A stretch of 64,000 bases of DNA. Source: Bacteroidota bacterium. GTDB taxonomy: Bacteria > Bacteroidota > Ignavibacteria > Kapaibacteriales > UBA2268. Position 1 is the first letter of the stretch; each line of letters begins with the position of its first letter. Under the pieces are notes generated by a model, which had not been told where the DNA came from, did no database searches, and saw nothing but the letters and a program-made list of their open reading frames with translations. Both the position numbers and the translations under genes were made by a program. Positions 54,996-64,000 of the stretch are shown here, in pieces. The DNA lies in assembly GCA_029974985.1 (NCBI GenBank), contig JARKQC010000154.1:1-64000 (forward strand), read 5' to 3'.

Positions 54996-55069
54996 CGGGA
55001 TGTAGCGCAGCCCGGTAGCGCACTACTTTGGGGTAGTAGGGGTCGGGGGTTCAAATCCCCCCATTCCGA
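54996..55069 (+). tRNA. tRNA-Pro (anticodon GGG)
   Basis: Acceptor CGGGATG/CATTCCG (one G-U), D arm GCGC...GCGC, anticodon stem CTACT-TTGGGGT-AGTAG with anticodon 55030-55032, T arm GGGGG-TTCAAAT-CCCCC. A TATTTTTG (54974-54981) lies upstream, but position -33 reads TTTT rather than TTTG. CCA is not encoded. Confidence 0.94.
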
Positions 55070-55136
55070 CAAAAATTCACTTCTTTTAACTGCTTAAATA
55101 GCAATAGTTTAGAAATATATTGTTCATCTGGTAAAC

Positions 55137-55205
55137 TCAGGCAACGGAGCATGCCCCGTTGTCTATTTCATTTAGTAATATTTAGGTAGGATAATCATTT
55201 TACAA
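55137..55205. repeat. Composite dispersed repeat, copy 4 (palindrome and short tail)
   Basis: CAACGGAGCATGCCCCGTTG at 55142-55161. It keeps pairing with a compensatory change: CAACGG/CCGTTG in place of CAATGG/CCATTG in copies 1 and 2. It is followed by TATTTCATTTAGTAATATTT and AGGTAGGATAATCA, matching copy 2's ATTTTCATTGAGGTAATATT and GGTAGGACAAACA. Confidence 0.8.
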
Positions 55206-55230
55206 GATAAGAAAGTCTCTTATACAATAT

Positions 55231-55266
55231 AAAAAAACTGCCCTATTTTTTCTATAAGGCAGTTTT
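55231..55266 (-). terminator. Terminator of the peroxiredoxin gene
   Basis: ACTGCC (55237-55242) pairs with GGCAGT (55258-55263), with partial inner pairing. On the minus strand it is followed by seven Ts. Confidence 0.75.
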
Positions 55267-55292
55267 AGTAATTTAACAACAAATTAAATAAA

Positions 55293-56000
55293 TTATTTTT
55301 TAATTATTTTATTTAATACAGTATCTTTATCTAATTTTTTTGTACAGAAGAACCAATCATAGCATTTTACATCTTCAGCTTTACTTTCCATTCTTTCTTT
55401 TGCGACGCCACAAGAGCCAGCAGTAGGAACGATAACATCATCGCCGGGACGCCAATCAGCGGGAGTTGCTACGCTAAATACATCAGCAGTTTGAAGTGCA
55501 ATGAGAACGCGATACAATTCGTCAAAATTACGTCCTAAGCTTAATGGATAATAAATAATAGTTCTAATAATACCTTTTGGGTCAATCACAAATACAGCTC
55601 TAACGGCTTTTGTATTGCTCTCGCCCGGCATCATCATTCCATATTTAGAAGCCACTTCCATAGTAATATCTTCAATTAGTGGGAAAGTAACTTCAACATC
55701 TTTCATACCTTTGTATTCAATTTTTTCTTTGATTGTTCTTAACCAAGCAATATGGCTATATAAACCATCAACTGAAAGACCAACGAGTTTACAATTTGCG
55801 GCATTGAATTGCTTTTCCATCGAAGCAAAAGTCATAAATTCAGATGTACAAACGGGTGTAAAATCAGCTGGATGACTAAATAAAATAACCCAACTTCCAC
55901 TATAATCAGCTGGAAAATTAATTTCACCTTGAGTAGTAATTGCTTTAAATTCAGGAGCTTTGTCGCCAATTCTTGGCATTGAAAATACTTCTTTTTCCAT
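55293..56000 (-). CDS. Peroxiredoxin (AhpC/Prx6-like)
   Basis: Seen: 235 residues. MPRIGDKAPEFKAITTQGEI, then the active site SHPADFTPVCTSEFMTFASM with the peroxidatic Cys in PVCT, IAWLRTIKEKIEYKG, AVFVIDPKGIIRTIIYYPLSLGRN and the long C-terminal arm with DWRPGDDVIVPTAGSCG. Further Cys residues (SCG, KCYDWFFC) lie in the arm and could resolve the sulfenic acid. Known: Prx6-subfamily enzymes reduce H2O2 and alkyl hydroperoxides. The start shown gives seven residues before MPRIG; the internal Met8 could be the true start. Monocistronic with its own terminator. Confidence 0.92.
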   Translation of the reverse strand: MEKEVFSMPRIGDKAPEFKAITTQGEINFPADYSGSWVILFSHPADFTPVCTSEFMTFASMEKQFNAANCKLVGLSVDGLYSHIAWLRTIKEKIEYKGMKDVEVTFPLIEDITMEVASKYGMMMPGESNTKAVRAVFVIDPKGIIRTIIYYPLSLGRNFDELYRVLIALQTADVFSVATPADWRPGDDVIVPTAGSCGVAKERMESKAEDVKCYDWFFCTKKLDKDTVLNKIIKK

Positions 56001-56152
56001 TTTAATAACCTATTTGATTTTGAGAAAAATAAATTATAAATATTTATTTTAAATAAATATAAATTCTAATATGTATAACGTTTTAGTTTGGGATAAATTA
56101 TATTTTCATTTTTTTTAAATCATAATAAAATATAAGAATTAACTATAATTCA

Positions 56153-56821
56153 TCATTTAATCAATTCTTTTAAATCATCTATGAATTTATCGAACATTTT
56201 AACTTTATTTGATTCTTGAATATTTGTTTCACTAAGAACATATCCACCGTCTAAATCAATTTCTACGATTGCACGACCTTTTTTAGTAGGAAATGCTTCA
56301 AAAAGCGTATTATCTTCATCTGGTGTTATAAAAAACAATTTGATATGTTTTGTATAAGAATTGTGTGAAAGTTTTGTTTTCCAATAACCCGTTTGTGCAA
56401 TCCTTTCTCTTAAAGTAACTTTTATAGAAAGAACCGCGATGATTTTCATATCTTGAGGTCTATATATTATCAAATCAACATCTGGCAGATGACAACCATA
56501 TTTACCGTAATCAACTAATAAATTTCTTTTTAATAAATTTAGTTCTTCAGATAAATTTTCTGCTTTAGTCCTTTCAAGTTTATTTCCATTAATCAGTTCA
56601 AGTCCAAGCTCTTTTATTTGATCTTTTATGATATATTCAATTAAACGTTCAAAACTTTTACCTTTAAATGATCGCCAAGACTGTTCATGGTCTTGCCCTT
56701 CAAAATCCTTTTTGTGTTTGGATTTTACTTCTTTTAATAGTTGTGAAATATATTTATAAGCATCATAGCCATATTTTTTCTTATAATTATCATATATATT
56801 ATAAATATCCTGTATTGTCAT
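56153..56821 (-). CDS. BsaWI-like type II restriction endonuclease, locus D
   Basis: Seen: 222 residues, intact. FKGKSFERLIEYIIKDQI (acidic helix), LLVDYGKYGCHLPDVDLIIY (metal-binding Asp, about 113-116), then IIAVLSIKVTLRERIAQTGY with the S-x-K catalytic strand (K about 134), and VEIDLDGGYVLSE. Known (from memory): the LPDVD...S.KVTLRERIAQTGYWK layout is that of BsaWI/AgeI-like endonucleases of the CCGG-type group; BsaWI recognises WCCGGW. The target here is inferred, not shown. Context: begins 7 bp after the methyltransferase stop on the same strand. It is the one endonuclease of loci B-D without an in-frame stop. Confidence 0.8.
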   Translation of the reverse strand: MTIQDIYNIYDNYKKKYGYDAYKYISQLLKEVKSKHKKDFEGQDHEQSWRSFKGKSFERLIEYIIKDQIKELGLELINGNKLERTKAENLSEELNLLKRNLLVDYGKYGCHLPDVDLIIYRPQDMKIIAVLSIKVTLRERIAQTGYWKTKLSHNSYTKHIKLFFITPDEDNTLFEAFPTKKGRAIVEIDLDGGYVLSETNIQESNKVKMFDKFIDDLKELIK

Positions 56822-56828
56822 ATTTAAT

Positions 56829-58139
56829 TTATATCTTTTCCATTATTAATATATATTCAGTAGGATAAGCAAGTTTGATATTTGTATCATTTGCTTTAAC
56901 AAATTGACCAGTAGAATTGTCGCGAGTTGAGGGGAGCATTTTAGATGGTATTTCCCTATGAATAATTTTATGTGTTCGAAAGCCAATATTTTCAAATTGT
57001 TCTTTAAAAACTTCAGCATTTAATATTCTTACACCTTTAAATTCAGTATTTCCAATTACAATACAAGCAAGCCCACCAATACTTAACACTCTTTTCATTT
57101 CTTTAAAAGTTTCTAACATATCAAAAAAATAATTTTCAACCTCTCTTGATTTTTTAGTTTTACCAAGATTATTCACTATTTCTTTACCCAAATTACTTTG
57201 AATGTCATTTGTAGAATCATTTTTATACGCGCTTCCTATGAATTTTTTTCTAAATTCAGATAATTCTTCTAAATATCCAAACCATAGTGAAGGAAGTTGA
57301 TGTAAATCAGCATATTCATAAGAAGTAACATAAGGCGGACTCGTAACTATAAGTTTGGCTTGATTATCTTCACATTTTATATTTCTTGAATCAGAACAAT
57401 TTACACTTCTATAATGATTGATATTATTCTTTACTTCTAATGAAAGAATTTTATCAAATTCATAATGCTGTTTTATCATTTTATTCGATTGATTGTAAAA
57501 AAGAGTAATTGGTTCGTAAATTTTCTTTTTTAAATCTCGAGTTGGTTTAATGCTTTTTTGCATCCAAATGGAACATGATTTAAGAATTTGTGCAAAAGAA
57601 ATTAGAAAGAAGTTTTTTATTTCTTGATTGTTAATTTCTAAAATTGTAGAAAATATAATCGCTAATTTTTCTTTTTGACTTGGTAAAAACCAATAATCAA
57701 TTCTATCATTATTAGGAACATTTTTAAGAGCAGTGGACAGATACTTCTCGTAGTTCCCATTAAATCTATTTTCTAATTTTAATTTTATTAAATTAAATTC
57801 TTTCAATAATTCAGAAGTTTTAATTGGAGTGGTTTTTACATTTGCTAATAAATATGCAATTTCATTTATATCATTACCTATACCAATTCTATTATTTACA
57901 ATAGCTTCGACAATTGTAGTACCGCTTCCCATAAAAGGGTCAATAATAATATCATTTTCATTAGAATATTCTTTTATTAATCTCGAAGCAAGTTGAGGAA
58001 TAAATTTAGCTGGATAAGTATAATAACCGTGAGTAATATACGATGTATCTTTTATTGTTTTATCAATAAATGACCACGAGTAATCAATCGCAATATTACT
58101 TAAATCACTTAAATTTTCAGTAAAATTTACTTTCAGCAT
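56829..58139 (-). CDS. DNA methyltransferase (DPFMGSGTT, TSPPY), locus D
   Basis: Seen: 436 residues. YYTYPAKFIPQLASRLI, AdoMet motif IIIDPFMGSGTTIVEAIV (about 64-81), IGNDINEIAYLLANVKTTPI, and much later motif IV LIVTSPPYVTSYEYADLHQL (about 263-282) with PSLWFGYLEELSEF. The C terminus has GGLACIVIGNTEFKGVRILN and AYPTEYILIMEK. Motif I precedes motif IV by about 195 residues, with the target-recognition region between. Known: SPPY is common in N4-cytosine methyltransferases. Context: first gene of a two-gene operon with the BsaWI-like nuclease, 70 bp from metG. Inference: protects the cognate site, probably within a CCGG-containing sequence. Confidence 0.85.
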   Translation of the reverse strand: MLKVNFTENLSDLSNIAIDYSWSFIDKTIKDTSYITHGYYTYPAKFIPQLASRLIKEYSNENDIIIDPFMGSGTTIVEAIVNNRIGIGNDINEIAYLLANVKTTPIKTSELLKEFNLIKLKLENRFNGNYEKYLSTALKNVPNNDRIDYWFLPSQKEKLAIIFSTILEINNQEIKNFFLISFAQILKSCSIWMQKSIKPTRDLKKKIYEPITLFYNQSNKMIKQHYEFDKILSLEVKNNINHYRSVNCSDSRNIKCEDNQAKLIVTSPPYVTSYEYADLHQLPSLWFGYLEELSEFRKKFIGSAYKNDSTNDIQSNLGKEIVNNLGKTKKSREVENYFFDMLETFKEMKRVLSIGGLACIVIGNTEFKGVRILNAEVFKEQFENIGFRTHKIIHREIPSKMLPSTRDNSTGQFVKANDTNIKLAYPTEYILIMEKI

Positions 58140-58209
58140 AATTATTTATAAAAATATTCTAAATTATTTTATTAAAGTAAAAGAAATAACAATTGTTTTA
58201 TTGCAATTC

Positions 58210-60363
58210 TTATTTAACTTCTGCTCCCGAAGGCATATCTTGTTCAGTAGTTACAAAGCAGAGTTTTCCGTCGTGGTTTGCCGCAAGCATCATACCTTGC
58301 GATTCTTCACCCATTAATTTCGCAGGTTTTAAATTGGAGACCACAACAATAGTTTTCCCTACTAAATATTCGGGTTCGTAATGCTCGGCTATACCAGCTA
58401 AAATTTGGCGAGTACTATCAGAGATTTCTACTTGTAATTTCAATAATTTTTTAGATTTTTTTACTTTTTCAGCCGAAAGAATTTTAGCAGTTTTTAATTT
58501 TATTTTCTGAAAATCATTAATATCAATTAAATCTTCATCGTTTTCGATTTTATTAGATTGCTTATCCCCTAATTTATCAACTTGTTTAGCAATAATTTCA
58601 TCTTCAATTTTTGCAAAAAGTATTACGGTATCATTAATAATATGATTTTGTTCTAAATCGGGTATAAAGGAATTTTTCCAATAATTTTGCTCGTTCGTTT
58701 CACTAATTGATTCACCCGTATAAATATTAATATTTAAAATACTTGCAATTTTCGAACTCGTATATGGAGTAATTGGTGCAAAAAGTATTGCTAAACTACG
58801 AACTAATTGAACGCATACGAAAAGTGTTTTAGCCGCGTATTCTCTATCTGTTTTAATTTTTTTCCAAGGTTCTTCATCGTTGAAATATTTATTTGCAGCG
58901 CGTGCAACATTCATAATTTCAGTTAAAGCATCTCGAAATCTAAATCTATTAAATAATTCGATTGATTTATCTATTCCTTTTTTGAGTGAAAGAATGACAT
59001 CATAATCATTTTGTGAATATTTTTCAATAAATTCTTTTGAAAAATCAGCATTTTCTGAATTTGATATCTTTTGCCAATCAAAATATAAATCTTTGTATTT
59101 ATTGCTTAATTCGGGTACTTTTCCATCAAAATTTTTATGAATAAATTGTAAAGAGCGATTAACGAAATTCCCAAAAATTGCGGCTAATTCATTATTATTT
59201 CTTTGTTGAAAATCTTTCCATGTAAAATCGGCATCTTTTGTTTCGGGCATATTCATTGCAAGTGTATATCTTAGCACATCATTATATTGTGGTTCGGCAA
59301 AATCAATATAAAAATCTTTTAAATCAATAGACCAATTCCGTGATTTTGAAAATTTTTCACCTTCGAGATTTAAAAATTCATTCGCTGGAACGTTATTGGG
59401 TAAAATATAATTACCCTTACCGTATAAATATGCTGGAAATAGTAGTGCATGAAAAACAATATTATCTTTTCCAATAAATGCTAAATATCGAGTTTCCTCA
59501 TCTTGCCACCAATTTTTCCAATCTTTATTATTTTTTTCAGCCCAAATCTTTGTAAATGAAATATATCCAAAAACAGCATCGAACCATACGTATAATACTT
59601 TTCCTTTTGCATTTTCTTCGTTTACACCGGGTATCCCACTTAATGGCACTCCCCAAGTCATATCGCGAGTAACAGCTCTTTCTTGTAATCCAGCTTTAAG
59701 CCAGCTTTGTGTTTGCGCTATTACGTTATCTTTCCATATTCCTTTTTTATCTTCAATAAATTTTTCTAAATATTCTTGAAATTTGTTAAACTCGAAATAC
59801 CAATGAACTGTTTTTCTGACTTCGGGCGTTTTTCCACTAACAATAGAAATTGGATTTTTTAACTCTAATTGGTCGTAATAAGCTCCGCAACTATCGCATT
59901 GATCTCCACGAGCTTTGTCATAAGCACAGTTCGGGCAAACGCCTTCTACATATCTATCTGGTAAGAACATATTTGCAAATGAGTCGTAAAACTGCTCTTC
60001 TTCCTTTTCTATTAAATATCCTTTTTTAAGGAAATCTGAAAAAAATTCACGAGCTGTTTCGTGGTGTAGCGGCAAAGAAGTGCGAGAATAAACATTAAAA
60101 GTCATTCCAAATTTTTCGAATGCTTCTTTATTCGCATAATGATATTTATCAACTATTTCTTGAGGGCTAACTTTTTCTTTCTCGGCTGAAATTGTGATAG
60201 CTACGCCGTGCTCGTCAGAGCCGCACACATAAAGTACCTCATTTCCAGAAATTCTTAAAAATCGTGCATAAATATCAGCGGGCAGATATGCACCCGAAAT
60301 ATGACCGAGATGTATATATCCATTTGCATAAGGTAAGGCAGAAGTTATTAATGTTCTTTTCAT
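58210..60363 (-). CDS. metG: Methionyl-tRNA synthetase with C-terminal tRNA-binding domain
   Basis: Seen: 717 residues. TSALPYANGYIHLGHISGAY (HIGH-type HLGH), DEHGVAITISAEKE, the zinc knuckle CPNCAYDKARGDQCDSC, and GEKFSKSRNWSIDLKDF (KMSKS-type FSKS). An anticodon-binding helical domain and a C-terminal OB-fold (Trbp111-like; KIKLKTAKILSAEKVKKSKK, QILAGIAEHYEPEYLVGK, PAKLMGEESQGMMLAA) follow. Known: charges tRNA-Met and initiator tRNA; the C-terminal domain supports dimerisation and tRNA affinity. Length is typical of Bacteroidota MetG with this appendage. Context: alone between locus D and dnaK. Confidence 0.97.
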   Translation of the reverse strand: MKRTLITSALPYANGYIHLGHISGAYLPADIYARFLRISGNEVLYVCGSDEHGVAITISAEKEKVSPQEIVDKYHYANKEAFEKFGMTFNVYSRTSLPLHHETAREFFSDFLKKGYLIEKEEEQFYDSFANMFLPDRYVEGVCPNCAYDKARGDQCDSCGAYYDQLELKNPISIVSGKTPEVRKTVHWYFEFNKFQEYLEKFIEDKKGIWKDNVIAQTQSWLKAGLQERAVTRDMTWGVPLSGIPGVNEENAKGKVLYVWFDAVFGYISFTKIWAEKNNKDWKNWWQDEETRYLAFIGKDNIVFHALLFPAYLYGKGNYILPNNVPANEFLNLEGEKFSKSRNWSIDLKDFYIDFAEPQYNDVLRYTLAMNMPETKDADFTWKDFQQRNNNELAAIFGNFVNRSLQFIHKNFDGKVPELSNKYKDLYFDWQKISNSENADFSKEFIEKYSQNDYDVILSLKKGIDKSIELFNRFRFRDALTEIMNVARAANKYFNDEEPWKKIKTDREYAAKTLFVCVQLVRSLAILFAPITPYTSSKIASILNINIYTGESISETNEQNYWKNSFIPDLEQNHIINDTVILFAKIEDEIIAKQVDKLGDKQSNKIENDEDLIDINDFQKIKLKTAKILSAEKVKKSKKLLKLQVEISDSTRQILAGIAEHYEPEYLVGKTIVVVSNLKPAKLMGEESQGMMLAANHDGKLCFVTTEQDMPSGAEVK

Positions 60364-60519
60364 TTATAAACTTTTTTAATAATTAAATTTCAACAAATCT
60401 CAAAAATAATCAAAATATAGATAAGATTTTAATTAATAGTAATTAATGATAAGAATAAAGAAATTGTTTTTGAGGTATATTTTAAGAATAATAAAATATT
60501 GGAAAATTTTGTGGATTGA

Positions 60520-60570
60520 AAAATAAAAAGAAATATTTATCCGATGGTATAAGACCACCGGATAAATATT
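60520..60570 (-). terminator. dnaK terminator, long hairpin
   Basis: AATATTTATCCG (60532-60543) pairs perfectly with CGGATAAATATT (60559-60570), with inner TGGT/ACCA. On the minus strand it is followed by TTTCTTTTTATTTTT. Confidence 0.88.
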
Positions 60571-60581
60571 ATTATAGAATA

Positions 60582-62486
60582 TTATTTTTTGTCGTCATCA
60601 ACAACTGTATATTCAGCTTCTTCTACTGTATCTTCTTTTTTAGTTTCGTTTTGAGTATCAGCGTTTTGTTGCGAAGCGCCGGCGTCTGCATTTTGATACA
60701 TACGAGTAGATGCATCACTCCAAATTTTATTAAGCTCGTCCATAGCAGGTCTAATATTATCAGCGTTTTCTTTCAGTGCAGTTGCTAATTTTTCTTTTGC
60801 TTCTATTATTTTATTTTTATCGTCTTGTTGAAGTTTATCACCAAGTTCATTAAGTTGCTTTTCAGTTGAATAAACAAGTGAATCTGCTTGATTACGTAAA
60901 TCAATTTCTTCACGGCGTTTTTTGTCTTCTTCTGAGTGTTTTTGAGCATCATTTTTCATTTTCTCAATTTCTTCTTTAGAAATTCCGCTTGATGATTCAA
61001 TTCTAATATTCTGTTCTTTACCCGAAGCTTTATCTTTAGCAGTAACTCCCAAAATACCATTGGCATCGATATCAAATGTAACTTCTACTTGTGGAACGCC
61101 ACGTGGTGCTGGTGGAATGCCATCTAAATGGAATCGTCCGAGCGAGCGGTTGTCGCGTGCCATTGGACGCTCACCTTGCAATACGTGAACTTCAACACTT
61201 GTCTGATTATCCGACGCAGTTGAGAAAATTTCTGATTTACGTGTTGGAATAGTAGTATTTGCTTGGATCATAGGTGTCATAACTCCACCCAAAGTTTCAA
61301 TACCAAGTGTAAGCGGAGTAACATCGAGCAATAATATATCTTGAACATCGCCAGCAAGTACGCCACCTTGAATTGCCGCACCAACTGCAACTACTTCATC
61401 GGGATTTACACCGCGTGAAGGTTCTTTTCCAAAGAAATTTTTAACCAATTCTTGAATTTTAGGAATACGTGTCGAACCACCCACTAATATTACTTCATCA
61501 ATTTGTGTTGGAGTTAATTTAGCATCTTTCATTGCGGCTTCACAAGGTAATAAAGATTTTTCGAATAAATCCGCACATAGATTTTCAAACTTTGCACGTG
61601 TAATATTGATATTAAAGTGCTTAGGTCCGTCTTGCGTAGCTGTGATAAATGGCAAACTTACGTCTGTTTGTAACATTTGTGATAATTCAATTTTTGCTTT
61701 TTCAGCGGCTTCACGTAATCTTTGAAGTGCCATAGCATCTTTACGTAAGTCAATATTTTCAAGACGCTTGAACTCATCAGCAAGATAATCAATTAATCTT
61801 TGGTCAAAATTATCTCCACCTAAGTGAGTATCGCCACTTGTTGATTTTACTTCAAAAACCCCATCTCCAATTTCTAAAATTGAAATATCAAACGTACCGC
61901 CACCTAAATCGTAAACCGCAACAGTCATATTTTTGCCTTTTTTATCAAGCCCATAAGAAAGTGCCGCCGCAGTTGGCTCATTAATAATACGCTTAACTGT
62001 TAAACCAGCAATTTCACCCGCGTCTTTTGTGGCTTGTCTTTGTGCATCATTGAAATATGCTGGAACTGTAATCACTGCTTCTGTAATTTTCTGTCCTAAG
62101 TAATCCTCTGCTGTTTGCTTCATTTTTTGAAGAATCATAGCAGAAACTTCAGGTGCAGAATATTTTTTTCCATCAATATCCACTCTTATTGAGCCACCAT
62201 CATCACTTGCAACAACTTTAAATGGAACCATTTTAGCTTCTTCAGTAACTTCGTTTAAGCGACGTCCCATAAATCTTTTTATCGAATATACTGTATTATG
62301 TGGATTGGTAACTGCTTGGCGTTTAGCGGCTTGACCTACTAATCTCTCGCCACTTTTTGTAAATCCTACCATTGATGGAGTAGTTCTTGCACCCTCACTA
62401 TTAGCAATTACTATAGGGCTTGAACCTTCCATTACAGATACACATGAATTTGTAGTACCTAAATCAATTCCAATAATTTTTCCCAT
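60582..62486 (-). CDS. dnaK: Chaperone protein DnaK (Hsp70)
   Basis: Seen: 634 residues. [77 protein letters not shown], the linker [20 protein letters not shown] and a helical lid. The C terminus ends [13 protein letters not shown]. Known: ATP-driven folding chaperone working with DnaJ and GrpE. Context: AAGGAG lies upstream of the ATG. No grpE or dnaJ adjoins it and no CIRCE element is present; instead three GACATTKTGTC-like repeats lie in the leader. A strong hairpin terminator follows. Confidence 0.97.
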   Translation of the reverse strand: MGKIIGIDLGTTNSCVSVMEGSSPIVIANSEGARTTPSMVGFTKSGERLVGQAAKRQAVTNPHNTVYSIKRFMGRRLNEVTEEAKMVPFKVVASDDGGSIRVDIDGKKYSAPEVSAMILQKMKQTAEDYLGQKITEAVITVPAYFNDAQRQATKDAGEIAGLTVKRIINEPTAAALSYGLDKKGKNMTVAVYDLGGGTFDISILEIGDGVFEVKSTSGDTHLGGDNFDQRLIDYLADEFKRLENIDLRKDAMALQRLREAAEKAKIELSQMLQTDVSLPFITATQDGPKHFNINITRAKFENLCADLFEKSLLPCEAAMKDAKLTPTQIDEVILVGGSTRIPKIQELVKNFFGKEPSRGVNPDEVVAVGAAIQGGVLAGDVQDILLLDVTPLTLGIETLGGVMTPMIQANTTIPTRKSEIFSTASDNQTSVEVHVLQGERPMARDNRSLGRFHLDGIPPAPRGVPQVEVTFDIDANGILGVTAKDKASGKEQNIRIESSSGISKEEIEKMKNDAQKHSEEDKKRREEIDLRNQADSLVYSTEKQLNELGDKLQQDDKNKIIEAKEKLATALKENADNIRPAMDELNKIWSDASTRMYQNADAGASQQNADTQNETKKEDTVEEAEYTVVDDDKK

Positions 62487-62529
62487 TTTATTCTCCTTAT
62501 TTATTATTATAAAAATTTAAATATTATTT

Positions 62530-62589
62530 GTCATTTTGTCATATTGAGACATTGTGTCTTTTATTGATTGCATTTGCAGACATTTTGTC
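62530..62589 (-). promoter_or_regulatory. Three near-palindromic 11-bp repeats in the dnaK leader
   Basis: GTCATTTTGTC (62530-62540), GACATTGTGTC (62548-62558) and GACATTTTGTC (62579-62589), 44 to 103 bp upstream of the dnaK start. Each has the outer pairing GACA/TGTC, or one half of it in the first copy. Inference: operators of an unidentified regulator of the heat-shock gene. No TTTG-N19-TAnnTTTG promoter is visible here. Confidence 0.5.
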
Positions 62590-62781
62590 TTGTTTTTTCA
62601 TTTAATTAATCTTTATCATCATATTACACAATACGTGCCATTTTTTTGTATTAATAATTTTTTAATGATTATTTTACTCATAATAGTTTATTATAATAAT
62701 GATATTATATACTTAATCAATAATTATCATTAATTTGCGTTTTTAAAAAATAATTCATTGTATCATAAAATAAGTTTCTAA

Positions 62782-64000
62782 ATGTCAAGAAAAATAATAT
62801 CATTAATAATTTTTGTTTTTTTTGCTTCTACGTTAATTATATTACCCAAAGAAAATCAAGTTTTATTCGATGCATTAAATAGCGAATTAAAACGTTCTAT
62901 GGAAAAATTATCAAAAGAAGAAAAAGCTCCATATTTCATTTCATTAAATGTAACTGACTACGATGCAGTTAGTATTAGCGCAAGATTTGGAAAATTAATT
63001 AATTCAATAGATAATAAAACTCGAATACTCGATATTGATTTACGAGTTGGTGATTATAAATTTGATAATACTCATATTATTAGAGGAAATCCATTGAATT
63101 TTGGTGGCGGCTCTTCGGTAGTAAATTTACCATTAGAAGATGATGAAAATGCTATCAGAAATGCAATTTGGTTTAATATTGATAAGCGTTATCGTGCAGC
63201 AGTAGAGAGGATTGATAAAGCATCAACAAATCAAGCAGTTAAAGTTACAGAAGAAGATTTATCTAATGATTTTTCTAAAGAAAAAGCCGTAAATTTTATA
63301 TCTAATTTAAAAGATGTAAAAATTGATATTATAAAGTGGGAGGATTTTGTTAGAAAACTTTCTGCCGAATTTAATAAGTATCCTTGGATTTTATCAAGTT
63401 CAGTTTCTTTTAATTCAGAAAATAAATTTAAGTATTTTATTAATACCGAAGGCAGTAAAATGCAATGGCAAGAAAAGGGTTATAGAATTTTTGTTAGTGC
63501 TAATTCAAAAGCTGATGATGGTATGACTTTACCCCTATATAAAAGTTATTTTGCATTTTCACCTGAGGGATTGCCAAATGAAAATGAAATTATAAAAGAT
63601 ATTGAAAATATGGTGAAACTTCTTTCGGATTTGAGAACTGCACCACTGGCTGAAACTTTTACAGGTCCAGCTATTTTATCGGGCGAGGCTGCAGGTGTGT
63701 TTTTTCACGAAATTTTTGGTCATCGAGTAGAAGGACATCGCGAAAAAGACCCAAATTCAAGTCAAACATTTAAAAAATCAATTGATAAAAAGATTTTACC
63801 AGAATTTATAAATGTATTATTTGACCCAACAAGAAACAATTTAAGCGGAACAGATTTGTCGGGCTATTATTTATATGATGACGAAGGCATTCCCGCACAA
63901 AAAGTTGTTGCTGTTGAAAATGGTATTTTCAAAAGTTTTCTAATGTCTCGTTCTCCAATTGAGGGTTTTAAACATTCAAATGGACACGGAAGAAGGCAAG
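62782..64000 (+). CDS. Secreted TldD/PmbA-like metalloprotease (3' end outside the window)
   Basis: Seen: an open frame from ATG at 62782 to the window edge, 406 residues so far. The N terminus is a signal peptide (MSRKIISLIIFVFFASTLIIL). The first domain (about 20-230) resembles the TldD N-terminal fold (EKAPYFISLNVTDYDAVSIS, ARFGKLINSI), and then SGEAAGVFFHEIFGHRVEGH carries the HExxxH zinc site (about 309-314) followed by YYLYDDEGIPAQKVVAVENG. Known: TldD/TldE are cytoplasmic proteases of the modification-peptide type in E. coli; exported, larger versions occur in Bacteroidota. Inference: an extracytoplasmic peptidase. The partner TldE-like gene may follow outside the window. Confidence 0.88.
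   Translation, partial: MSRKIISLIIFVFFASTLIILPKENQVLFDALNSELKRSMEKLSKEEKAPYFISLNVTDYDAVSISARFGKLINSIDNKTRILDIDLRVGDYKFDNTHIIRGNPLNFGGGSSVVNLPLEDDENAIRNAIWFNIDKRYRAAVERIDKASTNQAVKVTEEDLSNDFSKEKAVNFISNLKDVKIDIIKWEDFVRKLSAEFNKYPWILSSSVSFNSENKFKYFINTEGSKMQWQEKGYRIFVSANSKADDGMTLPLYKSYFAFSPEGLPNENEIIKDIENMVKLLSDLRTAPLAETFTGPAILSGEAAGVFFHEIFGHRVEGHREKDPNSSQTFKKSIDKKILPEFINVLFDPTRNNLSGTDLSGYYLYDDEGIPAQKVVAVENGIFKSFLMSRSPIEGFKHSNGHGRRQ

Noticed and set aside
62625-62650. Sigma-54 promoter for dnaK (TGGCAC on the minus strand)
   Set aside because: The -12 element at the required spacing is not TTGC; only the -24 half matches.
62487-62781. CIRCE/HrcA operator at dnaK
   Set aside because: No TTAGCACTC...GAGTGCTAA inverted repeat is present.

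Overview
The window is AT-rich DNA from a member of the Bacteroidota/Chlorobi (FCB) group. Four signs point there. Eight proteins end in Por/type IX secretion (T9SS) sorting domains. A TonB-dependent receptor sits beside surface lipoproteins. A Bacteroidota-type serine palmitoyltransferase is present. Promoters have the form TTTG-N19-TAnnTTTG, and I could place six of them. The mix (DUF1015, secreted TldD, lysC-lysA, T9SS) would suit an Ignavibacteria/Kapabacteria-like lineage, but the sequence alone does not settle that. TGA, TAA and TAG all act as stops.

Layout. 0-5 kb: the end of a TonB-receptor/surface-protein/beta-propeller operon (possibly corrinoid uptake), a thioredoxin-like lipoprotein, and a likely unreported small RNA at about 4984-5164. 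5-8.3 kb: a half-size TSUP permease, a modular lipoprotein, and rpmI-rplT. 8.7-13.3 kb, minus strand: DUF1015, coaD, lysA, lysC. 13.3-21.9 kb: an accessory zone with an IS3-family scar, two dispersed repeat families, a pair of Cys-rich secreted paralogues and several T9SS cargo proteins. 22-33 kb: an AddA-like helicase-nuclease, initiator tRNA, an alkyltransferase-like protein, serine palmitoyltransferase, uvrB, yggS, an M1 peptidase and secG. 35.6-43.8 kb: YitT, coaE, a CorC-type protein, recO, tRNA-Asn and a peptide transporter. 47.4-48.8 kb: mraZ-rsmH. 52-64 kb: M13 peptidase, tRNA-Pro, peroxiredoxin, metG, dnaK and the start of a secreted TldD-like protease.

The most distinctive theme is four separate DNA methyltransferase/restriction loci within 25 kb, scattered between housekeeping genes. 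Locus A (33.5-35.4 kb) pairs a methyltransferase with a zinc-finger PD-(D/E)XK-like protein and is bracketed by about 39-bp direct repeats exactly 2,200 bp apart. Locus B (45.1-47.0 kb) has a methyltransferase fused to a degenerate staphylococcal-nuclease-like domain, followed by an MjaI-like endonuclease with an in-frame TGA at codon 13. Locus C (48.9-52.3 kb) has two methyltransferases followed by a probable endonuclease interrupted by one in-frame TAA. Locus D (56.2-58.1 kb) looks intact, with a BsaWI-like endonuclease. So two of four systems appear to have lost restriction by a single nonsense codon while keeping intact methyltransferases. Locus C lies directly after mraZ-rsmH, where the rest of a division/cell-wall cluster would normally follow.

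Two non-coding repeat families stand out. One is a palindrome (CAAYGGRGCATG...CCRTTG) in four intergenic regions, with a compensatory base change. The other is a CCCGG/GCGACAG...CTGTCGC element found about 130-150 bp upstream of three otherwise unrelated genes. All assignments come from reading motifs and remembered family features; no database search was run.
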